64,000 nt of DNA from Curtobacterium poinsettiae (GCF_025677645.1 NZ_CP106879.1:1054001-1118000); one strand, 5' to 3'. Counted from the stretch's first letter, positions 49,542-60,329 are shown. Numbers and translations are program-made. The notes: generated from the sequence alone by a model not told the origin.

Positions 49542-52500
49542 TTGAACCGTGCAACACCGAACACCGACCCGAACCCAACACCCCATCGCTTCACCCGCGT
49601 CCTGACCGCCGGCATCGCCGTCGCGGCCCTCGCGTGTGGCGGTCTCGCAGTCGGGGGCGCGGCCTCCGCAGCTCCGGCCGGGATCTCGGTGGCCGACCTC
49701 AAGCTCTCCGCCCCGCTCCGTGACGCCAAGCCGACGAAGACCGTCGCCGCGTTCGTGCGCACGACCGGCCAGGGTGCCCTCGAAGTGGACGCCAAGGCGA
49801 AGGGCGGGGACCTGACGAAGTCGCGGACCCAGTCCTCCGCGGCCAAGAACCGCGTCGAGGCGATCCAGTCGACCGTCGCCGCGGTGCGGTCGGCCGTCAA
49901 GCGCGCCGACGCCGACGCGACCGAGCTCTACTCGACCGAGTACACCGTCCCCGGCGTCGCGGTCGTCGCCGACGTCGACGCGTTCCGGCAGATCGCGGAG
50001 CGCTCCGACGTCGAGAGCATCATCCCGCTCACGCCGAAGAAGATCGTCGAGCCGACGGTCAACGAGAACGCCGACGCCGCTCCCTCGGGTGTCGACCCCA
50101 GCCTGGTCCAGCCGGGTGCCGACGGTGTCGCGCCGAAGAACGCCGCGAGTGACGTCTACACGCGCTCGCTCAACGCCTGGCAGCAGACCGGCCACACCGG
50201 CAAGGACGTCAACGTCGCCGTCCTCGACACCGGTCTCGACTACACCCAGGCCGACTTCGGCGGCCCCGGCACCACCGAGGCGTACCAGCAGGCCCTGGCG
50301 AACGCGAGCGGTGGCGCCCCGGACCCGAGCCTGTACGACGCGTCGAAGTTCCTCGGCGGGTACGACTTCGCCGGTGCGACCTACAACGCCGACCCGTCGG
50401 ACCCGGACGCCTACGACCCGGTGCCGGCTCCCGACGACAACCCGATCGACGGCAAGGGCGGCGACCACGGCACGCACGTGTCCGGCTCGATCGCCGGCTA
50501 CGGCCTGACCGCCGACAAGCAGCAGTTCGACGGTGACTACACCAAGCTCACCACGCAGCAGGTACAGGACATGTGGATCGGTCCGGGCACCGCGCCCGAG
50601 GCCGGCCTGTACGCCCTGAAGGTCTTCGGTGACAACGGTGGCTCGACCGACGTCACCGGTGCCGCGCTCGACTGGGTGGGCCAGGCGCTCACCGAGGGCA
50701 AGGACATCAACGTCCTGAACCTGTCGCTCGGCTCCGACTACGGCGCACCGGATGACCCCGACAACGCCAAGATCGACGCACTGACCGCGCGCGGCGTGCT
50801 CCCCGTGATCGCCTCGGGCAACGCCGACGACTTCACCGACATCGGTGGTTCGCCGGGCAACGCCGAGGGTGCGCTCACCGTCGCCGCGAGCGCCACCGGC
50901 CAGTCGCTGTACGACGGCGTCCAGGTCACCGCGCCGGCCGACGTCGCGAAGACCTACCGCTCGCAGTACTCGTCCAACTTCAAGGGCACCCTGCCCGTCG
51001 AGGGCGACGTCGTCGTCCCGACCGCGAACATCGACGGCTGTGCCGCGTTCAGCGCCGCTGACGCCGCGAAGATCAAGGGCAAGGTCGTCTGGCTGAAGTG
51101 GACGGACGCCGCGCTCGAGTGCGGTTCCCTCGTGCGCTTCAACAACGTCGAGGCCGCTGGCGGCGTCGGCGTCCTGCTGGCGGGCACGCTCGACACGTTC
51201 GAATCCGGCATCGGTGGCAACGCGACCATCCCGGGTGCCGAGCTGACCGCGAAGAGCGTGGCGAGCCTCCAGGCCACCGCGAAGGCGGGGACCCTGCACG
51301 TGCGCTTCGCGGACGAGCTCAAGGGCTTCGAGGTCGCCATCGAGGCGGACGCCGTGAACACGCTCGCGTCGTTCACCAGCCGTGGTGTGCACGGATCGTT
51401 CGACGACATCGTCAAGCCGGACATCGCCGGCCCCGGGGTCAACGTGATCTCGGCGGCCAACGGCACCGGTGACGGCCGCATGTCGATGAGCGGTACCTCG
51501 ATGGCCACGCCGGACGTCGCGGGCATCGCGGCGCTGACGTTCCAGTCGCACCCCACCTGGTCCGCCCCGCAGGTCAAGGCGGCGCTGATGAACACGGCGA
51601 CGCACGACGTGAAGGACGGCAACCGTTCGGCCACCCTGCTCCGTCAGGGCACCGGTCGCGTGGACGCGCTGCAGGCGGTCACCGCCGGCACCACGGTCCG
51701 CAGCGCCGAGAACGACCAGCTCGTCACCGCGTCGTTCGGCGTCGTCGAGGTCGCGAGCGGGACGAGCGAGACCCGCACCCTGCAGATCGACAACACCGAC
51801 AGCACGGCGCACACGTACGACGTGTCGTACCAGCCGCAGGTGTCGCAGCCGGGCGTGACGTTCGCGCTCAGCTCGAAGCAGGTCACGGTGCCCGCCAACG
51901 GCACAGCATCGGTCACGCTGACGTTCTCGGTCGCCGACGCGACGAAGCTCCGCCGGGTCATCGACCCGACCCAGGAGGCCGTCCAGCAGGGCTACCAGCG
52001 CGAGTTCGTTGCAGCGGCCTCCGGCATCGTGGCGTTCGCGCCGACCGACAGCTCGCTCAACCCGATGCGCCTCGGGGTCTACGTGGCCCCGAAGCCCGTC
52101 AGCGCGGTGCGGGCCCGCACCACGGTCTCGTTCACGGGACCCGGCAAGTCGGCCGAGCTGACGCTCAAGGGCCGCACGCTCGACCAGGGCGGACTGACGA
52201 CCGGCTACCACGCCGCCGTCGCTCCGTTCGTGCTCGGCGGCACCGACCCCGCCGAGGCGTTCCCCGAGGGTTCGGCGACGCGTTCGCTGCAGGCGGCCGA
52301 CGTCCGTTCCTACGGTGCGTCGTACGACAAGGCGTCGGGAACCCTGGCGTTCGGCGTGCAGACCGCTGGTCCGGACGCGAACCCGGGAGCCGTGACCAAC
52401 GTCGAGGTCCTCATCGACACGGACCGTGACGGCGAGCCCGACTTCCTGGTGTACAACGCGAAGTCGGCTGCCGTGGACGCCACGTTCGCCACGACGGTCG

Positions 52501-53213
52501 ACCTGGCGAAGGCCGCCCTGGACGACCCGGACATCGACCCCGTCGTCGACGTCCAGCCCCTCAACGGCGGTGCGCCCGGACAGGACGTGAACACCTTCGA
52601 CAGCTCCGTGAAGGTGCTGACCGTCGCTGCGAAGGCCATCGGTTCGTCGAAGAAGTTCGACTACACCGTGCTGACGGAGTCAGCCTACGCCCCGGGTGCC
52701 GCCACCAGCGGTTCCTCGGTCGTGGACGAGACGAAGACGGCCACGTTCGACCCGTCGAAGCCGAAGCTGTCGTTCTCGCAGGACGGTACCTCCGGCGTGC
52801 TGTTCGCCGACGCCGACTCGCTCACGGTCACCCGTGCCTCGGGTGTCACCAAGGCGACGGTGCTGCTGCTCCACTTCGACAACGCGGCGGGCAAGCAGGC
52901 CGACACGTCGACCATCAACGTGGTCCCGCCGAAGCTCGCGCTGGCGAAGGGGAGCAAGGTCACGGTGAGCGGGACGGCGAAGGTCGGCTCGACCCTCACC
53001 GCGAAGCACGGTACGTGGAGCACGACTAAGGCGACCTACAAGTACCAGTGGCTGCGTGACGGCAAGGTCGTCCGGTCGGCAACGGGTACGAAGTACGAGC
53101 TCGGCTCATCCGACGTCGGGCACCGCATCAGCGTGCAGGTGACGGCCCACGCCTCCGGGTACGTGGACGGCACCGCCAAGTCCGGGGCGACGCCGAAGGT
53201 CACGCGCCGCTAG
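49542..53213 (+). CDS. Large secreted subtilisin-like serine protease (S8)
   Basis: A 1223-residue secreted subtilase. A signal peptide (about 1-45, ending AASAAPAG) precedes an I9-type propeptide (VPGVAVVADVDAFRQIAE near 145). The catalytic triad is Asp229 in VAVLDTGLD, His309 in DHGTHVSG and Ser653 in SGTSMATP; a PA domain (about 475-600) is inserted between His and Ser. Fn3/Ig-like regions follow, ending with a repeat-type domain (SGTAKVGSTLTAKHGTWSTT). There is no LPXTG or C-terminal membrane helix. I prefer TTG 49542 (CAGGAG eight bases upstream) over GTG 49533. It is probably an extracellular degradative enzyme. Confidence 0.9.
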   Translation: MNRATPNTDPNPTPHRFTRVLTAGIAVAALACGGLAVGGAASAAPAGISVADLKLSAPLRDAKPTKTVAAFVRTTGQGALEVDAKAKGGDLTKSRTQSSAAKNRVEAIQSTVAAVRSAVKRADADATELYSTEYTVPGVAVVADVDAFRQIAERSDVESIIPLTPKKIVEPTVNENADAAPSGVDPSLVQPGADGVAPKNAASDVYTRSLNAWQQTGHTGKDVNVAVLDTGLDYTQADFGGPGTTEAYQQALANASGGAPDPSLYDASKFLGGYDFAGATYNADPSDPDAYDPVPAPDDNPIDGKGGDHGTHVSGSIAGYGLTADKQQFDGDYTKLTTQQVQDMWIGPGTAPEAGLYALKVFGDNGGSTDVTGAALDWVGQALTEGKDINVLNLSLGSDYGAPDDPDNAKIDALTARGVLPVIASGNADDFTDIGGSPGNAEGALTVAASATGQSLYDGVQVTAPADVAKTYRSQYSSNFKGTLPVEGDVVVPTANIDGCAAFSAADAAKIKGKVVWLKWTDAALECGSLVRFNNVEAAGGVGVLLAGTLDTFESGIGGNATIPGAELTAKSVASLQATAKAGTLHVRFADELKGFEVAIEADAVNTLASFTSRGVHGSFDDIVKPDIAGPGVNVISAANGTGDGRMSMSGTSMATPDVAGIAALTFQSHPTWSAPQVKAALMNTATHDVKDGNRSATLLRQGTGRVDALQAVTAGTTVRSAENDQLVTASFGVVEVASGTSETRTLQIDNTDSTAHTYDVSYQPQVSQPGVTFALSSKQVTVPANGTASVTLTFSVADATKLRRVIDPTQEAVQQGYQREFVAAASGIVAFAPTDSSLNPMRLGVYVAPKPVSAVRARTTVSFTGPGKSAELTLKGRTLDQGGLTTGYHAAVAPFVLGGTDPAEAFPEGSATRSLQAADVRSYGASYDKASGTLAFGVQTAGPDANPGAVTNVEVLIDTDRDGEPDFLVYNAKSAAVDATFATTVDLAKAALDDPDIDPVVDVQPLNGGAPGQDVNTFDSSVKVLTVAAKAIGSSKKFDYTVLTESAYAPGAATSGSSVVDETKTATFDPSKPKLSFSQDGTSGVLFADADSLTVTRASGVTKATVLLLHFDNAAGKQADTSTINVVPPKLALAKGSKVTVSGTAKVGSTLTAKHGTWSTTKATYKYQWLRDGKVVRSATGTKYELGSSDVGHRISVQVTAHASGYVDGTAKSGATPKVTRR

Positions 53214-53244
53214 GTCAGGGTGCGCGCGGTCCGCGCGCCACATG

Positions 53245-53300
53245 GTGAGCAGAAGAGGTCGGGTCCCGAGTGGGGATCCGACCTCTTCTGCTCACGAAGC
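53245..53300. repeat. GTGAGCAG palindromic repeat, copy 5
   Basis: GTGAGCAGAAGAGGTCGG (53245-53262) pairs exactly with its complement at 53278-53295, followed by the GAAGC flank. The stem has the same AAGAGG/CCTCTT as copy 4. It lies 31 bases after the subtilase stop and may serve as its terminator. Confidence 0.9.
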
Positions 53301-53348
53301 GGCCCGGGCGTACACGGGGCAGCCCCCTGAACGCGCGTTCGGGACAGG

Positions 53349-53363
53349 TAGTTAGACAAACTA
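53349..53363. promoter_or_regulatory. TAGTT...AACTA inverted repeat before a small gene
   Basis: TAGTT-agaca-AACTA lies 25 bases before the start of the 54-residue gene. The stretch is AT-richer than its surroundings and could be a promoter or an operator, for example of a MarR- or PadR-like regulator. No regulator gene is adjacent. Confidence 0.4.
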
Positions 53364-53388
53364 GTGAAGTGGTGCAAGTGTGGCTCCC

Positions 53389-53553
53389 ATGCAGAGCACG
53401 CTGAACCAGCTCCGGTCCAACCCGGTCGAGTGGCGCCGTCGTGGACTCACCCCGCCGGACGTCATCCAGGCCATGATCGAGCAGCGACTGGCCGAGCCGG
53501 GGCACTCCCAGCCCGTCGGTGACCCGTCGTACCAGGACTTCTTCCGGAGCTGA
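53389..53553 (+). CDS. Small protein of unknown function (54 residues)
   Basis: A short gene with actinobacterial codon use: it starts MQSTLNQLRSNPVEWRRRG, continues LTPPDVIQAMIEQRLAE and ends in DPSYQDFFRS. One amphipathic helix is likely; there are no membrane segments or Cys residues. No strong ribosome-binding site is seen. It sits between the subtilase's palindrome and a perfect 44-bp terminator palindrome, so it is a separate transcription unit. I do not recognise a family. Confidence 0.55.
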   Translation: MQSTLNQLRSNPVEWRRRGLTPPDVIQAMIEQRLAEPGHSQPVGDPSYQDFFRS

Positions 53554-53591
53554 TCCGGGGTCGGACGGGCGATTCGGGACGCACCGACCGA

Positions 53592-53635
53592 CAGACGGGA
53601 GGCGCGGTGCCAGCTGGCACCGCGCCTCCCGTCTG
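53592..53635. terminator. Perfect 44-bp palindromic terminator
   Basis: Two exact 22-base arms without a loop; left arm CAGACGGGAGGCGCGGTGCCAG. Compared with the fruA terminator (13857), the pair C-G has changed to G-C in GGAGGC(C/G)CGG on both arms, a compensatory change. It lies between the convergent small gene and the antitoxin-type gene. Confidence 0.85.
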
Positions 53636-53658
53636 CGTGTCCGGTTGCGCCTCGGACG

Positions 53659-53832
53659 TCACTTGCCGATCTTGCCGTCGGCTGCGTCCTCGGCCTTGCC
53701 GATCTGGTCGCCGTGCCCGCCGCCGGTCGCCTTGTCGGCCGCGTCGCCCGCCTTGTCGAGGCCGGCGTCCGTGGCCTGCTCGCCCTTGTCGCTCTCAGCG
53801 AAGTCCTTCGCCTTGTCTCCGATGCCGCTCAT
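53659..53832 (-). CDS. Rv0909/MT0933-type antitoxin-family small protein
   Basis: A 57-residue, highly charged protein: MSGIGDKAKDFAESDKGEQA, then DKAGDAADKATGG and GDQIGKAEDAADGKIGK. The KAGDxxDKxTGG...D.I.KA.DA pattern is that of the MT0933 (Rv0909) antitoxin family; CsbD-like stress proteins have a related look and are the alternative. A strong AAAGGAG site precedes ATG 53832. In mycobacteria Rv0909 is paired with the SRPBCC-type toxin Rv0910; an SRPBCC gene lies 2.3 kb away here but is not adjacent. Confidence 0.65.
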   Translation of the reverse strand: MSGIGDKAKDFAESDKGEQATDAGLDKAGDAADKATGGGHGDQIGKAEDAADGKIGK

Positions 53833-53953
53833 GTCGTGCTCCTTTCGCGTCGTGGATCTGGACGCGTCCGACCGTGCTCCGCCCGATCCGGACGGACACC
53901 CAGGTGCGCCGGATGTGGACAAGCGGCCCGCCGTCCACAGGACGTCACAGCGG

Positions 53954-55940
<1,987 letters not shown>

Positions 55941-56115
55941 CGCTGCGCACGGTGCGCGGTTGTTCGCCCGGTGCGAGGTCGGCGGCCTGGTGCAGGGCTG
56001 CAGCGGCGCACGGAGCGAGCAAGCTCGCGCGGGCCGAGGGGCACCGCACGGTGCGAGTCCGGCGACGCTCGCACGGGTCGGAGCGCGCAGCACCATGCAC
56101 GTGCGAGGATGCCTC

Positions 56116-56607
56116 ATGCCCGTCGTCGAGTCCCGCTGCGTCGTCCCGGTCGAGCCGTCGGTGGCCTTCGCCGTCTCGCAGACGCAGGGCGCAATCCGGA
56201 AGCGGTGGGACCCCTTCATCCGCCGCCAGCACCTGATGGACGGCGCGTCCGTGCCGGCGAAGGGCGTCCGGACGTACACGGTGCAGCGGTTCGGGCTGGC
56301 GATGGAGAGCGAGTACGTCTCGTACCACCCGCCGTCGAACGTGGGGATGAAGATGACGAAGGGCTCGTGGTTCTTCGAGCGCATGGGCGGAGGGTGGCAC
56401 TTCCAGGCGGCGGAGGGGCAGCCCGGGCACACCCTCGCGATCTGGCGCTACAACTTCACCTGCCGGCCGCAGTGGCTCGCGCCGATCGCCGAGAGGATCG
56501 GCGTGCTGGTCTTGCAGCGGGACATCGACCGGCGCATCCTGGGGTTCGCCCGCGGCTGCGAGGACCCCGTCGTCCTGGCCCACGTGGCCGCCCAGCGCGC
56601 CGCCTGA
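56116..56607 (+). CDS. SRPBCC/START-like protein
   Basis: A 163-residue protein whose start (VVESRCVVPVEPSVAFAVSQ) and C-terminal helix (DIDRRILGFARGCED) suggest the SRPBCC helix-grip fold, which binds hydrophobic ligands. Central region: VSYHPPSNVGMKMTKGSWFFERMGGGWHF. It has a good GAGGA site 6 bases before ATG 56116. The 175-base gap before it (55941-56115) contains only GC-rich short repeats such as GCGCACGGTGCGC and no gene. Ligand unknown; a toxin role as in Rv0910 is possible but not supported by adjacency. Confidence 0.65.
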   Translation: MPVVESRCVVPVEPSVAFAVSQTQGAIRKRWDPFIRRQHLMDGASVPAKGVRTYTVQRFGLAMESEYVSYHPPSNVGMKMTKGSWFFERMGGGWHFQAAEGQPGHTLAIWRYNFTCRPQWLAPIAERIGVLVLQRDIDRRILGFARGCEDPVVLAHVAAQRAA

Positions 56608-56795
56608 CCGGACCCGCGAGACGCCGGTGTCGTGCGGCTGCTCGTCGGTCCAAACGACGCGGCGTCGAGCGATGACGACGGCGTGTCCAGGAGTACCGAA
56701 CCGCCCGATCGGCGCTTGCATCCTTCGATGGAACTCCCGCAGGTGCGTCCCGAAGCGGGTCGTCCCCGAGCGCGCTGGTTCCTAGCGTCGTGTGC

Positions 56796-57770
56796 ATGAC
56801 GAACACCACCGAAGTCCGGCCCACCGCCGGCACCGCAGCCCGTGACCGAGGGGGTGTCCGCGGCCTCATCGCCCGGCACCCGCTCGTGTCCTTCTTCACC
56901 ATGGCACTCGGCCTGAGCTGGCTCGCGTGGGTGCCGTACATCCTGTCCCCGCACGGCATGGGCGTGTGGGACATCCACTTCCCCGAGGTCCTGGGCAGCG
57001 GACAGTTCACGGGCGTCCTGCCCGGGGCGCTCCTCGGCCCGTTGGGCAGCGCGTTCATCGTCACGGCGGTCGCCGACGGTCGCGCGGGGCTCCGCCGTTG
57101 GGTGGGACGGCTGTTCCGCTGGCGGGTCGCCTGGTACTGGTACGCACTGGCGCTCGTCGTCGTGCCGGCCCTGATCGTCGTGTCCGCGCTGCCCTTCGCC
57201 GGTGGTGACGTGCGGGCTCCCTCGGCCCTGGCCTTCGCCATGCTCGTGCCCGGGCTGATCATCCAGCTGTTCTCGACCGGCCTGAGCGAGGAGCCCGGCT
57301 GGCGCGACTTCGCCCTGCCCCGCCTGCAGCACCGCTTCGGGGGCCTCGGCGCCGCCGCGATCCTCGGCCCGATCTGGGCGCTCTGGCACATGCCGCTGTA
57401 CTTCAGCGACTGGGGCGGCTGGCCGAACGCGCACTGGAGCGAGCCCGTCGTGTTCGCCCTGTTCACCATCACCTTCAACGTCGTGATGATCCAGGTCTTC
57501 AACAAGACCCGCGAGAGCCTGCCCCTGGCCCTGCTGCTGCACGTCGGCGTGAACAACACGATCTCGACGCTGTTCCCCGAGATGTACCCGAGCATGACCG
57601 CCGGCACGCTGATGATCGGCCTGACGATCATGTCGACGATCGCCGCCGCGGTGCTCCTGATCGCGACCCGTGGCCGCCTGGGCTACGACCCCGCGCGACG
57701 CGCCCTGCCCCTCGACGCCCCGGTCCCCGGTGACGCCCGTCTCGTAGGATCCAACGATGGCCTCCGCTGA
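56796..57770 (+). CDS. CPBP-family intramembrane metalloprotease
   Basis: A 324-residue membrane protein with about eight helices. The CPBP motifs are clear: SEEPGWRDFALP (the EExxxR motif), WALWHMPLYF, and LLHVGVNNTISTLFP with His and Asn. ATG 56796 follows TAGCGT by 7 bases, so the message is probably leaderless. Its 3' end overlaps the histidine kinase gene by 14 bases. With that, it may be part of a DesK-like signal-transduction unit. Confidence 0.9.
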   Translation: MTNTTEVRPTAGTAARDRGGVRGLIARHPLVSFFTMALGLSWLAWVPYILSPHGMGVWDIHFPEVLGSGQFTGVLPGALLGPLGSAFIVTAVADGRAGLRRWVGRLFRWRVAWYWYALALVVVPALIVVSALPFAGGDVRAPSALAFAMLVPGLIIQLFSTGLSEEPGWRDFALPRLQHRFGGLGAAAILGPIWALWHMPLYFSDWGGWPNAHWSEPVVFALFTITFNVVMIQVFNKTRESLPLALLLHVGVNNTISTLFPEMYPSMTAGTLMIGLTIMSTIAAAVLLIATRGRLGYDPARRALPLDAPVPGDARLVGSNDGLR

Positions 57771-59127
57771 GCACGACGCGCTGCGCGCACCGGCCGAGCC
57801 GGCAGCGCAGCCCGCGCGGCCGGCCCACCACCCCGCACAGCGCGACCGCCGCGTCGACGTCTTCGTCGCCCTCGGCACGGCCGTCGTCGCCGTCGGGCTG
57901 CTGCTCGGCCTGCCGCCCCTGGACGCCCTCGAGCCCGACGGTGCCGCCCTGGCGCTGCGTGTCCCCGCACCGTTCACCCTGGCGTGGACCGTCCTGGCCC
58001 TCGGCCTGCTGGCTCAGTCGGCCGCCCTCCTCGCCGCCCGTCGCGCGCCGCGCACCGTGCTGATCGTGGTCGCCGCCCTGCCGGTGGTGGTCGCGGCGCT
58101 CGCCCCGCAGTCGTCCGACCTGTTCGGCCTCACCGCGCTGCCCGTGGTCGTCGCGGTCGTCCTCGCCGCACTCCGCGTCCCGCTGGCCCGCCTGTGGCCG
58201 ACGCTCCTGCTCGCCGGTGCGCTCGTCGCCGCCGGCAGCGCGGTGCTGGCCGCCGTCGCCGGTGGCGCCTTCCGCGGTGACTTCTCGACGGGCCTCGCCG
58301 GCTCGCTCGGGCAGGGCGTGCTGCAGGCGATCGGCGCGGTCGGCCTGCCCCTGCTGGTCACCCTGCTGGTGCAGTCCCGCCGCGAGGTCCGTGTCGCCCG
58401 CACCGCCGAGGCCAGCGCCGTGAACCGTGAACAGGACGCCCTGGTCGACGCCGCGGTGTCCCGCGAACGTGCCGCGATGGCCCGTGAACTCCACGACATC
58501 GCCGCGCACCACCTGTCCGGCATCGCCCTGATGGCCGCCGTCATCGACCGGCAGATCGACGCGGACCCGCAGCGCGCCCACGAGGGCGCCCGCCAGGTCC
58601 GTGAGCAGAGCACCGCCGTGCTCGAGGACCTGCGCCGCCTGGTCGGCCTGCTCCGCGACGACGCCCCAGCCGAGCGCGCCGTCGAGACGGTCGCCGGCAT
58701 CGTCGACCTGACCGAACGTGCCCGGTTCCGCAGCGACGTCCGGCTCGACGTGCTGCCGGGGGACCGCCCGCTGGCCGACGGCGTCGGCCCGCTCGCGCAG
58801 CTCGCCGCCTACCGCACCGTCCAGGAGGCGCTGGCCAACGCCGCCCTGCACGCGCCGTCCGCCCCGTGCACCGTCACCATCGACGACCGCGACGCGACCC
58901 GGGTGGTGATCCGGGTGGAGAACGCTCCGGCCACCGTCCCGGCAGCGGGGACCTCTCCCTCGGGCGGCAACGGCCTGCGGGGGATGCGCGAGCGGGCGGA
59001 CCTGGTCGGGGCGCGCCTCCAGACCGGCCCGACCGCGACCGGCGGATGGCTGGTGGAGCTGGCGCTCGGCCGGGAGGCACCTGCCGCACCCACGCAGGCC
59101 GCCGACGGCACCGGGGTGGTCGCGTGA
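57757..59127 (+). CDS. Sensor histidine kinase (HisKA_3, DesK/NarX type)
   Basis: A 456-residue kinase with about six N-terminal membrane helices (about 32-210), a HisKA_3 domain (MARELHDIAAHHLSGIALM with His246) and a C-terminal HATPase domain (AYRTVQEALANAALHAP; NGLRGMRERADLVGA). It has no extracytoplasmic domain, so it senses within the membrane. It starts 6 bases after TAGGAT, inside the CPBP gene, and overlaps the response regulator by 4 bases. Confidence 0.93.
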   Translation: MASAEHDALRAPAEPAAQPARPAHHPAQRDRRVDVFVALGTAVVAVGLLLGLPPLDALEPDGAALALRVPAPFTLAWTVLALGLLAQSAALLAARRAPRTVLIVVAALPVVVAALAPQSSDLFGLTALPVVVAVVLAALRVPLARLWPTLLLAGALVAAGSAVLAAVAGGAFRGDFSTGLAGSLGQGVLQAIGAVGLPLLVTLLVQSRREVRVARTAEASAVNREQDALVDAAVSRERAAMARELHDIAAHHLSGIALMAAVIDRQIDADPQRAHEGARQVREQSTAVLEDLRRLVGLLRDDAPAERAVETVAGIVDLTERARFRSDVRLDVLPGDRPLADGVGPLAQLAAYRTVQEALANAALHAPSAPCTVTIDDRDATRVVIRVENAPATVPAAGTSPSGGNGLRGMRERADLVGARLQTGPTATGGWLVELALGREAPAAPTQAADGTGVVA

Positions 59128-59795
59128 TCCGCGTGCTGGTCGCCGACGACCAGCCCCTGGTCCGCGCCGGGGTGTCCGCGCTCCTCGGTGCGGAGCCGGA
59201 CATCGAGGTGGTCGGCGTGGCCGCCGACGGCGGCGAGGCGCTCGCGCTGGCGCGCGAGACACGACCCGACGTCGCCTGCCTGGACATCCGGATGCCGGTG
59301 ATGAACGGCATCGAACTCGCCCGGATCTTCTGCGCACCGGACGCCGATCCGGCGATCCCCGCGCTCATGCTGACGACGTTCGACCTGGACGACTACGTGT
59401 TCGGGGCACTCGAGGCCGGTGCTTCCGGGTTCCTGCTCAAGGACGCCGAGCCGGACACCATCGTCGACGCCGTGCGGCAGGTCGCCGCCGGCAACGGCAC
59501 GCTCGACCAGGCCCTGACCCGGCGGGTGCTGCGTGAGTTCGTGTCACGGCGGAGCCTGCAGCCGGTCTCCGGCGACCGGGCCGACGGCGTGCTGACCGCC
59601 CGCGAGCGCGAGGTGCTCCTGCTGCTGGCACAGGGGATGTCGAACGAGGAGATCGCCGCTGCGCTCGTGCTCGAGGTGTCGACCGTGAAGTCGCACCTGG
59701 CACGGATGCTGCCGAAGCTCGGCGTGCGGTCGCGGCTGCAGGCCGTGGTGTGGGCGTACCAGAACCGGATCGTGACGGTGCCGGAACAGCCGTAG
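59124..59795 (+). CDS. NarL/LuxR-family response regulator
   Basis: A 223-residue regulator, partner of the preceding kinase. The receiver domain has the phospho-acceptor Asp54 in ACLDIRMPVMNG and Lys in FLLKDAEP. The C-terminal LuxR-type helix-turn-helix is LTAREREVLLLLAQGMSNEE and STVKSHLARMLPKLGV. GTG 59124 overlaps the kinase by 4 bases. The genes it controls are unknown; the adjacent CPBP protease is a candidate. Confidence 0.95.
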   Translation: MIRVLVADDQPLVRAGVSALLGAEPDIEVVGVAADGGEALALARETRPDVACLDIRMPVMNGIELARIFCAPDADPAIPALMLTTFDLDDYVFGALEAGASGFLLKDAEPDTIVDAVRQVAAGNGTLDQALTRRVLREFVSRRSLQPVSGDRADGVLTAREREVLLLLAQGMSNEEIAAALVLEVSTVKSHLARMLPKLGVRSRLQAVVWAYQNRIVTVPEQP

Positions 59796-59820
59796 CGGTG
59801 TTGGTCCGCGAGCCGCGGCG

Positions 59821-60297
59821 TCAGCCGGCGGGCTGCGGCTCGGCGGCGCCGGGGACGACGAGCTGCCAGACGTCGTCGTCTCCGTCGTGGGAGAGGTACA
59901 GGCGGAAGGTGCCCTCGTCGGCGAGGGGGTCGCCCGAGAGGTACTCGACCGGTTCGCCGCTCGTCTCGCACTGGTCCGAGGTGCTGATGACCTGGATCGT
60001 GTCGCCGGGGGCGGCGGCATCGCCCTTCGTGACGTCGGTGACCGTCGCCTCGTACACCCGGTAGATGCCCTGCGGTTCCACGGTGCGGTCGGTCTTGGTG
60101 ACGTCGGCGTCGACGACGAGCTCAGCTGCGTCGCGGCGTTCGGCCGGCGTCCCCAGCTGGACGTAGTCGGTGCACCCGGTGCTCTGCAGGCCGTCGTCGT
60201 TGACCGACTGCACCCGGCTCTCGCTGCCACAGCCCGCCAGGGTGCCGCCGAGCACCACGACGAGTGCCACGACCGGTGCCATCCGTCCCCACTGCAT
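59821..60297 (-). CDS. Secreted lipoprotein of unknown function
   Basis: A 158-residue lipoprotein: lipobox LAGC near residue 23, then GSESRVQSVNDDGLQSTGC. A beta-rich domain follows, with ELVVDADVTKTDRTVEP, YRVYEATVTDVTKGDAAAPG, ISTSDQCETSGEPVEYLSGD and FRLYLSHDGDDDVWQLVVPG. Two further Cys residues could pair. ATG 60297 follows a CATACT -10-like box by 6 bases. It converges on the NarL-type regulator. The family is not known to me. Confidence 0.78.
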   Translation of the reverse strand: MQWGRMAPVVALVVVLGGTLAGCGSESRVQSVNDDGLQSTGCTDYVQLGTPAERRDAAELVVDADVTKTDRTVEPQGIYRVYEATVTDVTKGDAAAPGDTIQVISTSDQCETSGEPVEYLSGDPLADEGTFRLYLSHDGDDDVWQLVVPGAAEPQPAG

Positions 60298-60329
60298 GGG
60301 GCGAGTATGGCTCACGACACGAACGGGTG

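Noticed and set aside
55941..56115. GC-rich short repeats before the SRPBCC gene as a possible structured RNA
   Set aside because: Only short inverted pieces such as GCGCACGGTGCGC are visible, without one coherent fold.
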